A DNA stretch of 64,000 bases from assembly GCF_021440085.1 (NCBI RefSeq), contig NZ_JAKCPW010000002.1, positions 124,001-188,000 on the forward strand. Reading direction: 5' to 3'. Positions 53,752 to 62,630 of the stretch are shown here, piece after piece (the first letter of the stretch is position 1; the number at the start of each line of letters is the position of its first letter). Under the pieces are notes generated by a model. It was given only the letters and a program-made list of their open reading frames with translations. It was not told where the DNA came from and made no database searches. The position numbers and the translations under genes were made by a program. This DNA comes from Dyadobacter sp. CY261. GTDB lineage: Bacteria > Bacteroidota > Bacteroidia > Cytophagales > Spirosomataceae.

Positions 53752-56700
53752 TTAGAAGGTGAATGATAAAGTGCCGCCGAAGTACCTGGCCGGAGGTGTT
53801 TGCGCCAGGTTCGTAAAACCGACCGCGTTGCTATCGACCCCATTCTGACTATACTCCGGATCGGTGTACAGGTTCGACTTAGGAACCCATACGAAGAGGT
53901 TTCTTCCCTGTGCACTGACGGTTATGCCATGAATGAAACTGGTTTTGGAAAGTAGGGAGGCGGGGAGATCATACCGAAGAGATGCCTCTCTGAGTTTCCA
54001 GAAGCCTGCGGAATTGGCGTAGTTTTCACCGATACTACGGTTCCGTGTAGCATCAGTCCAGAAATCGGCACCCCCGCTCCTGACGGTAATGTTGGTATTG
54101 GCAACGTACTGACCGTCGGCGTTTTTATAGGAAGAATTGGGGATGACAAAGCGATCACGGTTATACCAGGCAGTCCGTAACCCGGCGCCTGAAAAATCGT
54201 ACCCGGTAGAAATGGAATTATAGATATAATGCCCGTTGCGGTATTCAAACAGCACGTTAAAGCGCAGCTTCCTAAATTTGATTGTTCCGTTTACGCCCAG
54301 AATATGCGGAGGATTTGTAATGCCGACATCATAAAAAGTGCCGTTGGTAGCGGGATAGCCGGTTACGGGGTCTACGATAATACGGCCTTCAGGATCACGG
54401 TTGTACCGGGTGGTTTGCAAAAGGGGAAATGGCGAACCTACTTTGGCAAGAATCCTCGCGGTCGTTCCGTCATTGGCAAGCGGCAATTGTTCCGACTGGT
54501 CAGAGAGTGATAAAACTTTGTTACGATTAAACGTATAATTGGCGGCCAGTGAAATCTCCAACCCGTTCGCTAGCTTGACAGGCGTGATATTCAGGTAACT
54601 TTCTATTCCATTGTTCTGTACTTCTCCCACATTGGTGGTCAGACTCTGGTAACCTGTGGCAGCGGATACCAGGACGGAAATGGTTTGATTGAAAGTGTTG
54701 GTTTTGTAAAAAGTAACACCACCGGCAACAGAAAGCGGCGCAATTTCGAAATCAATCCCGGCCTCTGAACCAATCGTCATTTCCGGTTTGATATCAGCGG
54801 CCACCAGCTTGTTGTCCAGACCGAAGCCGGCACCGGACGAATAGGGATAACCAAACCCCTGAGAGAATGTACTGTTTAGCGAATAGGCGCCCAGATTAAA
54901 CACGTTCCCGAGATTCACTTGCCCAACCTTGGAGTACCCGCCCCGTATTTTAAGTGTTCTCAAAAAGCCGGACTCGCCTAATGCGGGTATCGCATCCGTT
55001 GCTATGAAAGATATGTCTGCCGAAGGGTAAAAAAACGAGCGGTTGCTTTTGGAAAGGATAGAGCGCCAGTCATTTCTGCCGGTGATATGGAGATAAAGGA
55101 AATCCTTAAATCCGAATCTCGTTTCACCATAGACGCCAATCTGGCGCGTTTTGTAGTTTTCCTCTGCAGCCGCTGGATTGCTCAGGCTGTTCCCGATGTT
55201 ATAGAGATCATTGATTACCAGCCCCGTCCCCGCAACAAACACAAGTTTGTTGCCATTTTCCCGGAAGGTGGTACCAAGTGCAGAGCTAAAACTGAGATGC
55301 TGGGTAAGATTCGTTTTAAATTCAGCAATAAAGTCATTGACAAGTTGTGTATTGAAACCGATGAAATCCGACACGTTTCCCGGAATGTCTGTTTTGGAAC
55401 TTCCTGATATGCTTTTAGTATAGTCGGAGTAGGTGAATTTTCCGATGCGGCTCTTGCCCGAATAATTTTTTGTGGTCACGCCCACACGGTAGAGGAAGCT
55501 TAAAGGCTTTATCGGGTTCCATTTCAATTCCATGTTTCCCTGGAAATAGTCATATCGTGCCAATGCCCGGTTGTTGGCCAGTGAAAAATAAGGGTTGGGA
55601 GCATATTCATTGAAATAACCATTGGGGTTGCCGAAAGGATTGTTTTGCCAATCCTTGTACTGCGTTACATCAACTTGTGAAGGCGACATCAGCAGGTTCT
55701 GATACGCCGTTGCCGTTGCATTGCTCATATCGCTTCGTGTTGCTACGAAGTTCGTGTTGAACGAGGCTGTGAGGTTTTTGTAAATGTGGCGGCTGCTGTT
55801 GGCACGGACGCTGTAACGTTTAAAGGCCTCATAGGGAATGGTAGAATGCTGATTTGTGTATTGAGCTGAAAGATAATAGGTGCTTTTTTCGTCTCCCGAT
55901 GAAATGCTAAGGTCGGTTTGATTGGTGAGGCCCGTTTTCCAGAAATCCTCACGCGAGTTTTTTGCCGAATAGGGAACGGTTTGAATGGATCCATCCTGTA
56001 AAGGTTTGCCGATGTTGACCATCGAGCCGTCAAATGCAGGGCCGAACTGCTGATTTTCGTAAGGTGTGTAGGTGGGAACGTCGTCTGGCGTTGTACCAGA
56101 ACCGAAACCGGATTGAAGCTGAGGTAGAAAACTAACTTTTTCGATGGTAGCGGTATGCGAAACCCTGATCTCGGTTTTGCCCGATTTCCCTTTTTTGGTT
56201 GTGACGATCAATGCTCCATTGGAAGCGTCAGACCCGTATAATGCAGCTGCGCCCGCGCCATTGAGTACCTGGATGTCGTCGATATCCTCGGGGTTGATAT
56301 TGGCTAAAATGTCGCTGGTCGATATCATATTATCAATGATTACCAATGCCTGATTGTTGCCTGTCAGCGACCGGTTGCCTCTGAGAACGAGCCTGAAAGC
56401 AGGATTGATCCCGCTGCTGACGCCCATTACCAGGAGGCCAGGCACTCTCCCCGCAAGACTGGCGGCAACGCTGGTAGGTTTGCCCTGTGTAAGTTCCTGC
56501 GATTTCAGTGTTGTCGACTGGCTACCCAGTTCCCTGCGTTGCGCAGTGAGGCCGCCGGCGGTGATGACCACTTCGTTCAATGAGAGTTCGTCCTGGTCGA
56601 GTTTCACGTTCACATGGCCGGAAGCGGGTACTTTGATGCTCTGGTTGAGGAAACCGACGAAGGAAAACAGCAGCGTCTGCCCCTGTCGCGCATTGATCCT

Positions 56701-56883
56701 GAATTCTCCGTTTTCATTGGTAAGTGTTCCCGATTGACTTCCCGCGATTCTGACGGAGACGCCAGGGAGCCAGGAACTGTCGGTGGCTGCCATTACCTTT
56801 CCAGTAATCTCACGGCTCTGGGCGATGGTATGCGCAGGGCATAGCAGTACCCCGAATGCAAATGCAAGTAAAAGTGATTTCAT
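53752..56883 (-). CDS. SusC/RagA TonB-linked outer-membrane receptor (locus 2)
   Basis: The product has 1043 residues with a signal peptide (LLAFAFGVLLCPAHTIAQ). A carboxypeptidase-D-like domain (REITGKVMAATDSSWLPGVSVRI) is followed by a plug domain (ALVIIDNMISTSDIL, GAAALYGSDASNGAL) and a 22-strand barrel ending in FGGTLSFTF. It imports oligomers with SusD, using TonB energy. There is no N-terminal STN domain, so no anti-sigma link is expected. A weak promoter candidate (TTTG at 56945-56948, TAAGGTTTT at about 56916-56924, 20 bp spacer) lies upstream. Confidence 0.93.
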   Translation of the reverse strand: MKSLLLAFAFGVLLCPAHTIAQSREITGKVMAATDSSWLPGVSVRIAGSQSGTLTNENGEFRINARQGQTLLFSFVGFLNQSIKVPASGHVNVKLDQDELSLNEVVITAGGLTAQRRELGSQSTTLKSQELTQGKPTSVAASLAGRVPGLLVMGVSSGINPAFRLVLRGNRSLTGNNQALVIIDNMISTSDILANINPEDIDDIQVLNGAGAAALYGSDASNGALIVTTKKGKSGKTEIRVSHTATIEKVSFLPQLQSGFGSGTTPDDVPTYTPYENQQFGPAFDGSMVNIGKPLQDGSIQTVPYSAKNSREDFWKTGLTNQTDLSISSGDEKSTYYLSAQYTNQHSTIPYEAFKRYSVRANSSRHIYKNLTASFNTNFVATRSDMSNATATAYQNLLMSPSQVDVTQYKDWQNNPFGNPNGYFNEYAPNPYFSLANNRALARYDYFQGNMELKWNPIKPLSFLYRVGVTTKNYSGKSRIGKFTYSDYTKSISGSSKTDIPGNVSDFIGFNTQLVNDFIAEFKTNLTQHLSFSSALGTTFRENGNKLVFVAGTGLVINDLYNIGNSLSNPAAAEENYKTRQIGVYGETRFGFKDFLYLHITGRNDWRSILSKSNRSFFYPSADISFIATDAIPALGESGFLRTLKIRGGYSKVGQVNLGNVFNLGAYSLNSTFSQGFGYPYSSGAGFGLDNKLVAADIKPEMTIGSEAGIDFEIAPLSVAGGVTFYKTNTFNQTISVLVSAATGYQSLTTNVGEVQNNGIESYLNITPVKLANGLEISLAANYTFNRNKVLSLSDQSEQLPLANDGTTARILAKVGSPFPLLQTTRYNRDPEGRIIVDPVTGYPATNGTFYDVGITNPPHILGVNGTIKFRKLRFNVLFEYRNGHYIYNSISTGYDFSGAGLRTAWYNRDRFVIPNSSYKNADGQYVANTNITVRSGGADFWTDATRNRSIGENYANSAGFWKLREASLRYDLPASLLSKTSFIHGITVSAQGRNLFVWVPKSNLYTDPEYSQNGVDSNAVGFTNLAQTPPARYFGGTLSFTF

Positions 56884-57040
56884 CCAAAAGTCAGGTTTGT
56901 GGTGAAGGGTTTTCGAAAACCTTATGACTCCGAATTACAACCGTCAAAGGGGCATACCCAGCATTTATTCAGCAGGCGGCAGGTCTGGATTTTTAACCGG
57001 TATACTATACCACAAGAATTTGAAATAACCGTAAAACAAC

Positions 57041-57064
57041 AAAGGCGGACCGAAGCCCGCCTTT
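57041..57064 (-). terminator. Rho-independent terminator of SUS locus 1
   Basis: AAAGGCGG and CCGCCTTT form an eight-pair stem around a GC-rich loop, 24 bp after the susD1 stop on the minus strand. It separates the two tandem SusC/SusD loci. Confidence 0.75.
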
Positions 57065-57087
57065 GCCATTTACCAATAACGAATTGG

Positions 57088-58560
57088 TTAGAATTTATCC
57101 CACCACAATTTGGTGGTAGCAAGGTCACCTCCAATGGCACCGGCCGCAGCTTCGCGGTTAGCACCGTTGAGGGTTTGCTCTACGATCGGGTAGATCATAC
57201 GTACAGGGATCGTCAGGCCAGCCGGTACGTTCCCGCCTGCCGGAGGGGAGAGTTTCGGGTAATCGAGTCTCCTCCATTCAACCCATGATTCCCAGCCTCT
57301 GTTGTACAGGGCCAACCATTTCTGAAAACCGATTTTTTCTTTCCAGGTACCTTTTGCTGTAGCGTAAGCTACGTTAGGCTGTGCAAGGTATGCAGCGGCG
57401 CGTGCTGGACCAGTTGATGAAACTTTCTCGTCCGGATCCAATGCTGTCCAGTATTCGATCGAGGCAGTTACCGCTTTTTTATAGTGATCGGCAGCTGATC
57501 CTGCAATGAAACCTCTCTCCACCGCTTCTGCCAGAAGGAACTCAACTTCTGAGTAGTCCAGCAATAGCCCCTCGAAATCTGGTTCGATAATGAGATCGCT
57601 TACGTGTGAAAAGCTCGAATAAGTGTTGAGCATCCCGTATTTACCACCAATATATTTTTCTGTGTCGCCAGCAGTAGTGAAGAATTGAAGTCTTCTGGGG
57701 TCATTCAGTTCGTTCATCGGGTTAATCACCGTTTCTGCTGCAATGAAATCCTGACGGCTTGTGTAAAGCGAGTTCAGGTTTTGCGCGATCGGATTATAGT
57801 TAGGCGGGGTCGAAATGTAAGGGAATCTCGCATTGTCATCATTGCTGGTGAAGACTTTCGGCGCCGCTTCCGCTACCAATTTTTTCGATTTTTCGGGATC
57901 GCTGTCGGCGATGATCATCGCCAGCTTCAGTTTAAGCGAGTTACCGAACTTTACCCATTGTGCCATGTTGCCTTCGTAAAGCAAATCGCCGTCACCGATT
58001 GGCGTTCCGCCTGCTTGCAATTTTGGAAGTGCTACGTCCAGGCGTGCGAGGATCGCATCGTAAATCGTTTTAGCATCGTCGTATTTCGGAAGCGGGTTCT
58101 CGGGGTTCATTGCCTCCGAGTAGGGAATGTTGCCAAATGTATTGACCAATGCAGCCCAGGTCAGAACTTCCACTACTTCAATCTGCGCAAGTTGAACATC
58201 CTTCGTTGTTTGTCCCATCAGCGCGTCGGCGTTGATTACTCTTCTCGCTTCGTTCAAATCGGAGATCACACCTTTGTAAAGTCCACGCCAGAACGACTCC
58301 GGAATGATACGGGCTGTAACGTTGTAGCGCGGCTCGTCCAGGTAAGTGGTTGTAGTCCATTGCTGAACATACAGACGGTAGTTATTTACATTGACGTTAG
58401 GGCTGGTAAGTGTATCAGCCAGGCCCTTCAACGCATTCGAGAACAGGGTAGCCGGCGGCGCCGTGGACGGGCGTTTGGTATCCACATTATAGTCGTCCAA
58501 GCTGTCGACGCAGGCCGTCAGCATGAGGAACGGAAGAAAAAGAATGATTAATTTTTTCAT
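57088..58560 (-). CDS. SusD/RagB-type nutrient-binding lipoprotein (locus 1)
   Basis: The product has 490 residues with a lipobox (LMLTACVDS). The SusD-like_2 pattern is clear: LDDYNVDTKRPSTAPPA near the start, NTFGNIPYSEAMNPENP, EGNMAQWVKFGNSLKLKLAM and LDYSEVEFLLAEAVERG. It forms the surface lid of the receptor encoded 5 bp upstream. It ends with GANREAAAGAIGGD before the stop. Substrate unknown. Confidence 0.93.
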   Translation of the reverse strand: MKKLIILFLPFLMLTACVDSLDDYNVDTKRPSTAPPATLFSNALKGLADTLTSPNVNVNNYRLYVQQWTTTTYLDEPRYNVTARIIPESFWRGLYKGVISDLNEARRVINADALMGQTTKDVQLAQIEVVEVLTWAALVNTFGNIPYSEAMNPENPLPKYDDAKTIYDAILARLDVALPKLQAGGTPIGDGDLLYEGNMAQWVKFGNSLKLKLAMIIADSDPEKSKKLVAEAAPKVFTSNDDNARFPYISTPPNYNPIAQNLNSLYTSRQDFIAAETVINPMNELNDPRRLQFFTTAGDTEKYIGGKYGMLNTYSSFSHVSDLIIEPDFEGLLLDYSEVEFLLAEAVERGFIAGSAADHYKKAVTASIEYWTALDPDEKVSSTGPARAAAYLAQPNVAYATAKGTWKEKIGFQKWLALYNRGWESWVEWRRLDYPKLSPPAGGNVPAGLTIPVRMIYPIVEQTLNGANREAAAGAIGGDLATTKLWWDKF

Positions 58561-58565
58561 ATTGC

Positions 58566-61500
58566 TTAGAAACGGAATTTAACATTAAAACCATAGTTTC
58601 TTACAGCCGGGTAAGCACCGCTTTGGTAACCACCTGCACCGTTCAACAGACCTGAGCCCAATCCTTCTTCGGGATCCTGGAAGTCCATGTTTTTGTGGAT
58701 GATCCAAAGGTTACGACCGATCACCGAAATGTCGATCTCTTTGAATGCGCGAAGTTTGCTAACGATAGCTTGCGGAAGCGCGTAGGTAAGCGCAACTTCT
58801 CTCAGTTTGATGTAGCTCGCATCGTAAATGTACATTGCTCTTGGCGGGTTGCCAGGGTAGCCGTATGCGGTAGCACCGTTTCCGTCTATGTTTTCAGCAC
58901 GTACGGTATTTGGCGTGCCGTCTGCCTGTACACCCGGGAACAGCACGCCGCCCTGATTAGGCGCGTTGCCTGTTTTTTTACCATCTTTATCATACAGGTA
59001 GGCGGGGTTTCTCTTAGGATTGCCAAGTTCGTTGAGGCCCGCGGTTACAGGGTACAAACCGGTTCCTTCACCATACCATTGGTCAAGTGACCACACGTCG
59101 CCGCCGTGGCGGATATCGAGCAGAAAGCTCAATGCGAGCGTTTTGTATTTTAATGTGTTGCTTACACCGCCGATCCAGTCCGGGTTTGGGTTACCGATGA
59201 TCTTGTCCGACGCCGAAGTAGCAGCGTACAAACCGTTCGATCTTACCACTTTCTGGCCGTTGAGATATTCGAAATCGGTTCCGCGAATGATACCGAATGG
59301 CTCACCTTCCGCAGCATTAATGGAAACGCCTCCCTGAAGGCTGGCAATTTGTACGTTCGTTACTTTGGTAGCACCTTCGCCGTACAGGCTGATCACCTTG
59401 TTACGGTTTCTTGCGAAGTTCACATTCAATGTCCAGGAGAAGTCCTGCACTTTAATTGGCGTTACATAAGCAGAGATCTCGATACCTTTGTTCTGTACTT
59501 CTCCTGAGTTTACATAACGGAATGCATAGCCGGTTGCAGCTGTGATCGATACTGGAAGGATCTGGTCAAGCGTTGCCGAGCGGTAGTAAGTGAAGTTAAA
59601 GCCTACGCGGTCGTTAAGAAATGCACTTTCAAGACCGAATTCGTAGTTTTTCGTTCTTTCTGATTTCAGGTCCGGGTTGTTTTTTGTGTTTCTTAACGTA
59701 AAGTAAGGAACATTTCCGAGCCCGGTTGGTTTGTCGTACACGTCAATAGTACTTCCCCATGGAGCGTCGTTACCTACTTCTGCGTAGTTGGCGCTGATTT
59801 TCGCCATGGTCAGCCAGCTCAATCTCTTTAATCCTTCGAGGTTAGAGATGTTGAAGTTTGCACCGACCGCCGGATAGAAGTAAGTGTTATTGTCTTTGCT
59901 CAGGGTAGTCGATTTGTCCTGTCTTGCAGTCAGGTCAAGGTTTACGAGGTCTTTGTAGCCAAAGGATGCCTGTGCATAGATACCGTCGACACCGATTCTT
60001 CTGTAAGCTTCAATGGGTGCTTCGATCGGGTTGGCCGAGTTCGAAAGCGAGTATAAACCTGGTACGACCATACCACCGTTGGTTTGGGCACGGATCGAAT
60101 TTTCTGTCGAGCGGCGCATGCTTCCACCAGCCAAACCGGAGAAATTGATGTCTTTGGTAATGGCTTTGCGGAAGTTAACGATTACATCAAGGTTTGTTTC
60201 GTTAAATCCTCTGTTAAACCGCTTATACTGTGCAGGGTCCGAGCTTCCGAATGCAATGCGTTCTTCCTGCAGATCCTGTGTCCCGTTGTAAGCGAAACGG
60301 GTGGTCACGTCAACCCACGGAGCGATTTTGTAAACCGCCGCAGCATAGCCGAAGAAGTTGTCGCGGGAGTCGTTCGAAAAGTTTTCGTAACGGGAGAAAT
60401 AAGGGTTTTCAGAGTAGATCGGACCGTTTTGATCGAAAGGCTTGGTTGGACTTCCCCAGTTCCAGGTTACATCCTGTCTGTTTCTGAAATAAGCCGCCTT
60501 TTGGTCGAGAAGATCAACGTTGGTTTGGAACCACTGTCTGAATTGCTGGTTCGGGTTTTTACCGTCATAACCTGTTCCGTAACGTCCTACGCCTTTTACT
60601 TGTGAGTAGTTGGCATTGGCAGAGATCGTCAGTTTCTTGGTCAAATCGAATGATGCTGAAAAGTTGAACAGGTTCTTGCCCAGCTTACTGTTGGGAAGAA
60701 CACCCTTTTCGTCGCTACGGGTAAAACCTGCTTTGAAAGTGGTGTTTTCACCACCGCCCAGGATGCTGATGCTCTGGTTGGAAGTTACCGCGGTCTCAAA
60801 GAATGCGTCCGGGCCGTTTTTGGCTGCAACCCATGGGGTCATTTTGCCAAATGTCGGCGAGGATGGGTCAAACGCATCCCACTGGTATACCATTCTGTTT
60901 GGGTCGAATTTCGCACCAAAAGAGGCATCCGCATCAAATACTGCGATATCACCTTCTCCAGAACCCAGGTTGCCGCGGTAGAATTGATCAGCCGCACCGT
61001 CGCCACCATAACCCGCACCATATTCTTTCTGATATTTTACATAAGTGCTTTTGTCGATCTTACCCCAGGTAACGCCGCTGTTTACGGTTACGTCAAAGCT
61101 GTTTTTACGGCCTTGCTTGGTGGTAACCAGGATCACACCGTTGGATGCGCGCGAACCGTAGAGTGCGGTAGCCGCAGCACCTTTCAGTACGTTGATGGAC
61201 GCGATGTTGTCGGGGTTGATATCCGAAGCAGCATTACCGTAGTCCGTCCCCGAGCGACCGCTTTGCTGGTCGGAGGTGTTGTTGTTGGCGTTGGTCACAG
61301 GCACACCGTCGATTACCCAAAGGGCCTGGTTGTTACCGGTAATGGATTTGTAGCCACGGATAATTGCGCTGGTCGAACCACCCATGTTGTTGTTGGTTTT
61401 GATATCGAGACCGGCAATTTTGCCCGCGAGCGCGTTCATGACGTTCGGGTTACGCGCCTGTACAATTTGTTCGCTGCTGATCTGTTGCGCCGCGTATACA

Positions 61501-61853
61501 AGTTCATTTCTCTTGCGCTCTTGTCCAAGGGCGGTTACTACCACTTCCTGGAGCTGGCTAACGTCGTTTTTTAGTGAAACGTTGATGACGGTTTGGTTCC
61601 CAACAATGACTTCCTGTGATTGAAAACCGATAAAACTGAAAACAAGTGTGGACCCGGTCGAGGATGAAATCTGGTACTTGCCTTCGGTATCCGTAGTCGT
61701 ACCGCGAGTAGTACCTTTCAAAGAAATGTTAACGCCCGGGAGTGTCGAGCCATCCTCGGCGGTGACCTTGCCGGTCACTGCGAGATCCTGGGCGTGAAGC
61801 TGCGTCAGCAATAGCAGCAAACACCCCATTAAGGAGCATAAAGTCTTCCTCAT
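58566..61853 (-). CDS. SusC/RagA TonB-linked outer-membrane receptor (locus 1)
   Basis: The product has 1095 residues with a signal peptide ending LLLLTQLHAQ. A carboxypeptidase-D-like domain (VTGKVTAEDGSTLPGVNISLKG) leads into plug motifs (GAAATALYGSRASNGVILVTTK) and a C-terminal barrel ending in YGFNVKFRF. No STN domain. It works with the SusD encoded 5 bp downstream. It is divergent from a third susC and the two share almost the same N-terminal domain. A well-formed promoter lies at 61897-61926. Confidence 0.94.
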   Translation of the reverse strand: MRKTLCSLMGCLLLLLTQLHAQDLAVTGKVTAEDGSTLPGVNISLKGTTRGTTTDTEGKYQISSSTGSTLVFSFIGFQSQEVIVGNQTVINVSLKNDVSQLQEVVVTALGQERKRNELVYAAQQISSEQIVQARNPNVMNALAGKIAGLDIKTNNNMGGSTSAIIRGYKSITGNNQALWVIDGVPVTNANNNTSDQQSGRSGTDYGNAASDINPDNIASINVLKGAAATALYGSRASNGVILVTTKQGRKNSFDVTVNSGVTWGKIDKSTYVKYQKEYGAGYGGDGAADQFYRGNLGSGEGDIAVFDADASFGAKFDPNRMVYQWDAFDPSSPTFGKMTPWVAAKNGPDAFFETAVTSNQSISILGGGENTTFKAGFTRSDEKGVLPNSKLGKNLFNFSASFDLTKKLTISANANYSQVKGVGRYGTGYDGKNPNQQFRQWFQTNVDLLDQKAAYFRNRQDVTWNWGSPTKPFDQNGPIYSENPYFSRYENFSNDSRDNFFGYAAAVYKIAPWVDVTTRFAYNGTQDLQEERIAFGSSDPAQYKRFNRGFNETNLDVIVNFRKAITKDINFSGLAGGSMRRSTENSIRAQTNGGMVVPGLYSLSNSANPIEAPIEAYRRIGVDGIYAQASFGYKDLVNLDLTARQDKSTTLSKDNNTYFYPAVGANFNISNLEGLKRLSWLTMAKISANYAEVGNDAPWGSTIDVYDKPTGLGNVPYFTLRNTKNNPDLKSERTKNYEFGLESAFLNDRVGFNFTYYRSATLDQILPVSITAATGYAFRYVNSGEVQNKGIEISAYVTPIKVQDFSWTLNVNFARNRNKVISLYGEGATKVTNVQIASLQGGVSINAAEGEPFGIIRGTDFEYLNGQKVVRSNGLYAATSASDKIIGNPNPDWIGGVSNTLKYKTLALSFLLDIRHGGDVWSLDQWYGEGTGLYPVTAGLNELGNPKRNPAYLYDKDGKKTGNAPNQGGVLFPGVQADGTPNTVRAENIDGNGATAYGYPGNPPRAMYIYDASYIKLREVALTYALPQAIVSKLRAFKEIDISVIGRNLWIIHKNMDFQDPEEGLGSGLLNGAGGYQSGAYPAVRNYGFNVKFRF

Positions 61854-61896
61854 AAATTAATTTAAAAGTTAGGTTTGTTATGTAAACATAATGTTG

Positions 61897-61926
61897 CAAA
61901 AATAACTATTAGTTTAACCATTACAA
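61897..61926 (-). promoter_or_regulatory. Bacteroidota-type promoter of susC locus 1
   Basis: On the minus strand TTG (61924-61926), a 19 bp spacer and a perfect TAnnTTTG box (TATTTTTG, 61897-61904) lie about 44 bp before the ATG at 61853. Confidence 0.65.
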
Positions 61927-62549
61927 TCTTTTCATTGCGAAATTTCAAAATTTACTTTGGTTAGACCGGTTCATTGGGGAAATATTATATGCATAAGTCG
62001 ACTTTTTTTGCAATTTTTTTAAATATGTGAAATTTTTAAAAAGTCGGTCGATTTTATGTAAATGTTAACGATAGGCTCCTTTTTTTGAGGTTTTTGCATA
62101 AATAGAGGTTAATGCTATGGAGCCGTGCAAAATGGCCGCAGTGTAGCACGCTATATGTATACGCAGCATTTTTTAAGAATGAATCTAAATTGAATCAGTA
62201 TCCGGTTGGCCGGGGGCGAGGGGAGCTTCGGATGCAGTTATTTTGAATAAATATTAGGATTTTTCCAATATTGTTTGTAGCTTGAAATGAAATATTTTTC
62301 GACCAGTACAGGTATTTTTAAGGTAAAAACCTATGCTTTCTGGGTCAGCCACTTTCAGTAAATATTTGAATTGTTTGAAAATTATTTAAGGAAAGGTGAG
62401 GGATGTTGCAATTTTGGTGGTAATTGTGCCAGAAAAAATGAACTTATAACAAATACGTTTATGTCTGTATTTTTCTGGTTCTGGCTAACAATCTGGCAAT
62501 GGAAACTTGTTTATGCCAAATTATATTCTGAACATTGATTTGCAAGGCG

Positions 62550-62580
62550 TTGTAAATGATTTAGACAACAATTAGTTTTG
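62550..62580 (+). promoter_or_regulatory. Bacteroidota-type promoter of the third susC
   Basis: TTG at 62550-62552, a 20 bp spacer and a perfect TAnnTTTG box (TAGTTTTG, 62573-62580) lie 50 bp before the ATG at 62631. Confidence 0.65.
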
Positions 62581-62630
62581 TAACCTTGACGCAATTATTT
62601 TACCTATTTAAACAAACTTTAATCCTTTGT

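Larger units (their letters stand above)
61854..62630. other. Divergent control region between two susC genes
   Basis: This 777 bp AT-rich gap holds a promoter for each flanking susC (61897-61926 and 62550-62580). Inverted repeats are visible: CGACTTTTT (61999-62007) with AAAAAGTCG (62038-62046), and CCAGAAAAA (62429-62437) with TTTTTCTGG (62470-62478). These may be regulator sites. I see no convincing gene here. Confidence 0.6.

Noticed and set aside
57685..58551. Open frame of 288 codons opposite the susD of locus 1
   Set aside because: Antisense to a clear SusD gene; Arg/Val/Cys-rich composition is not protein-like.
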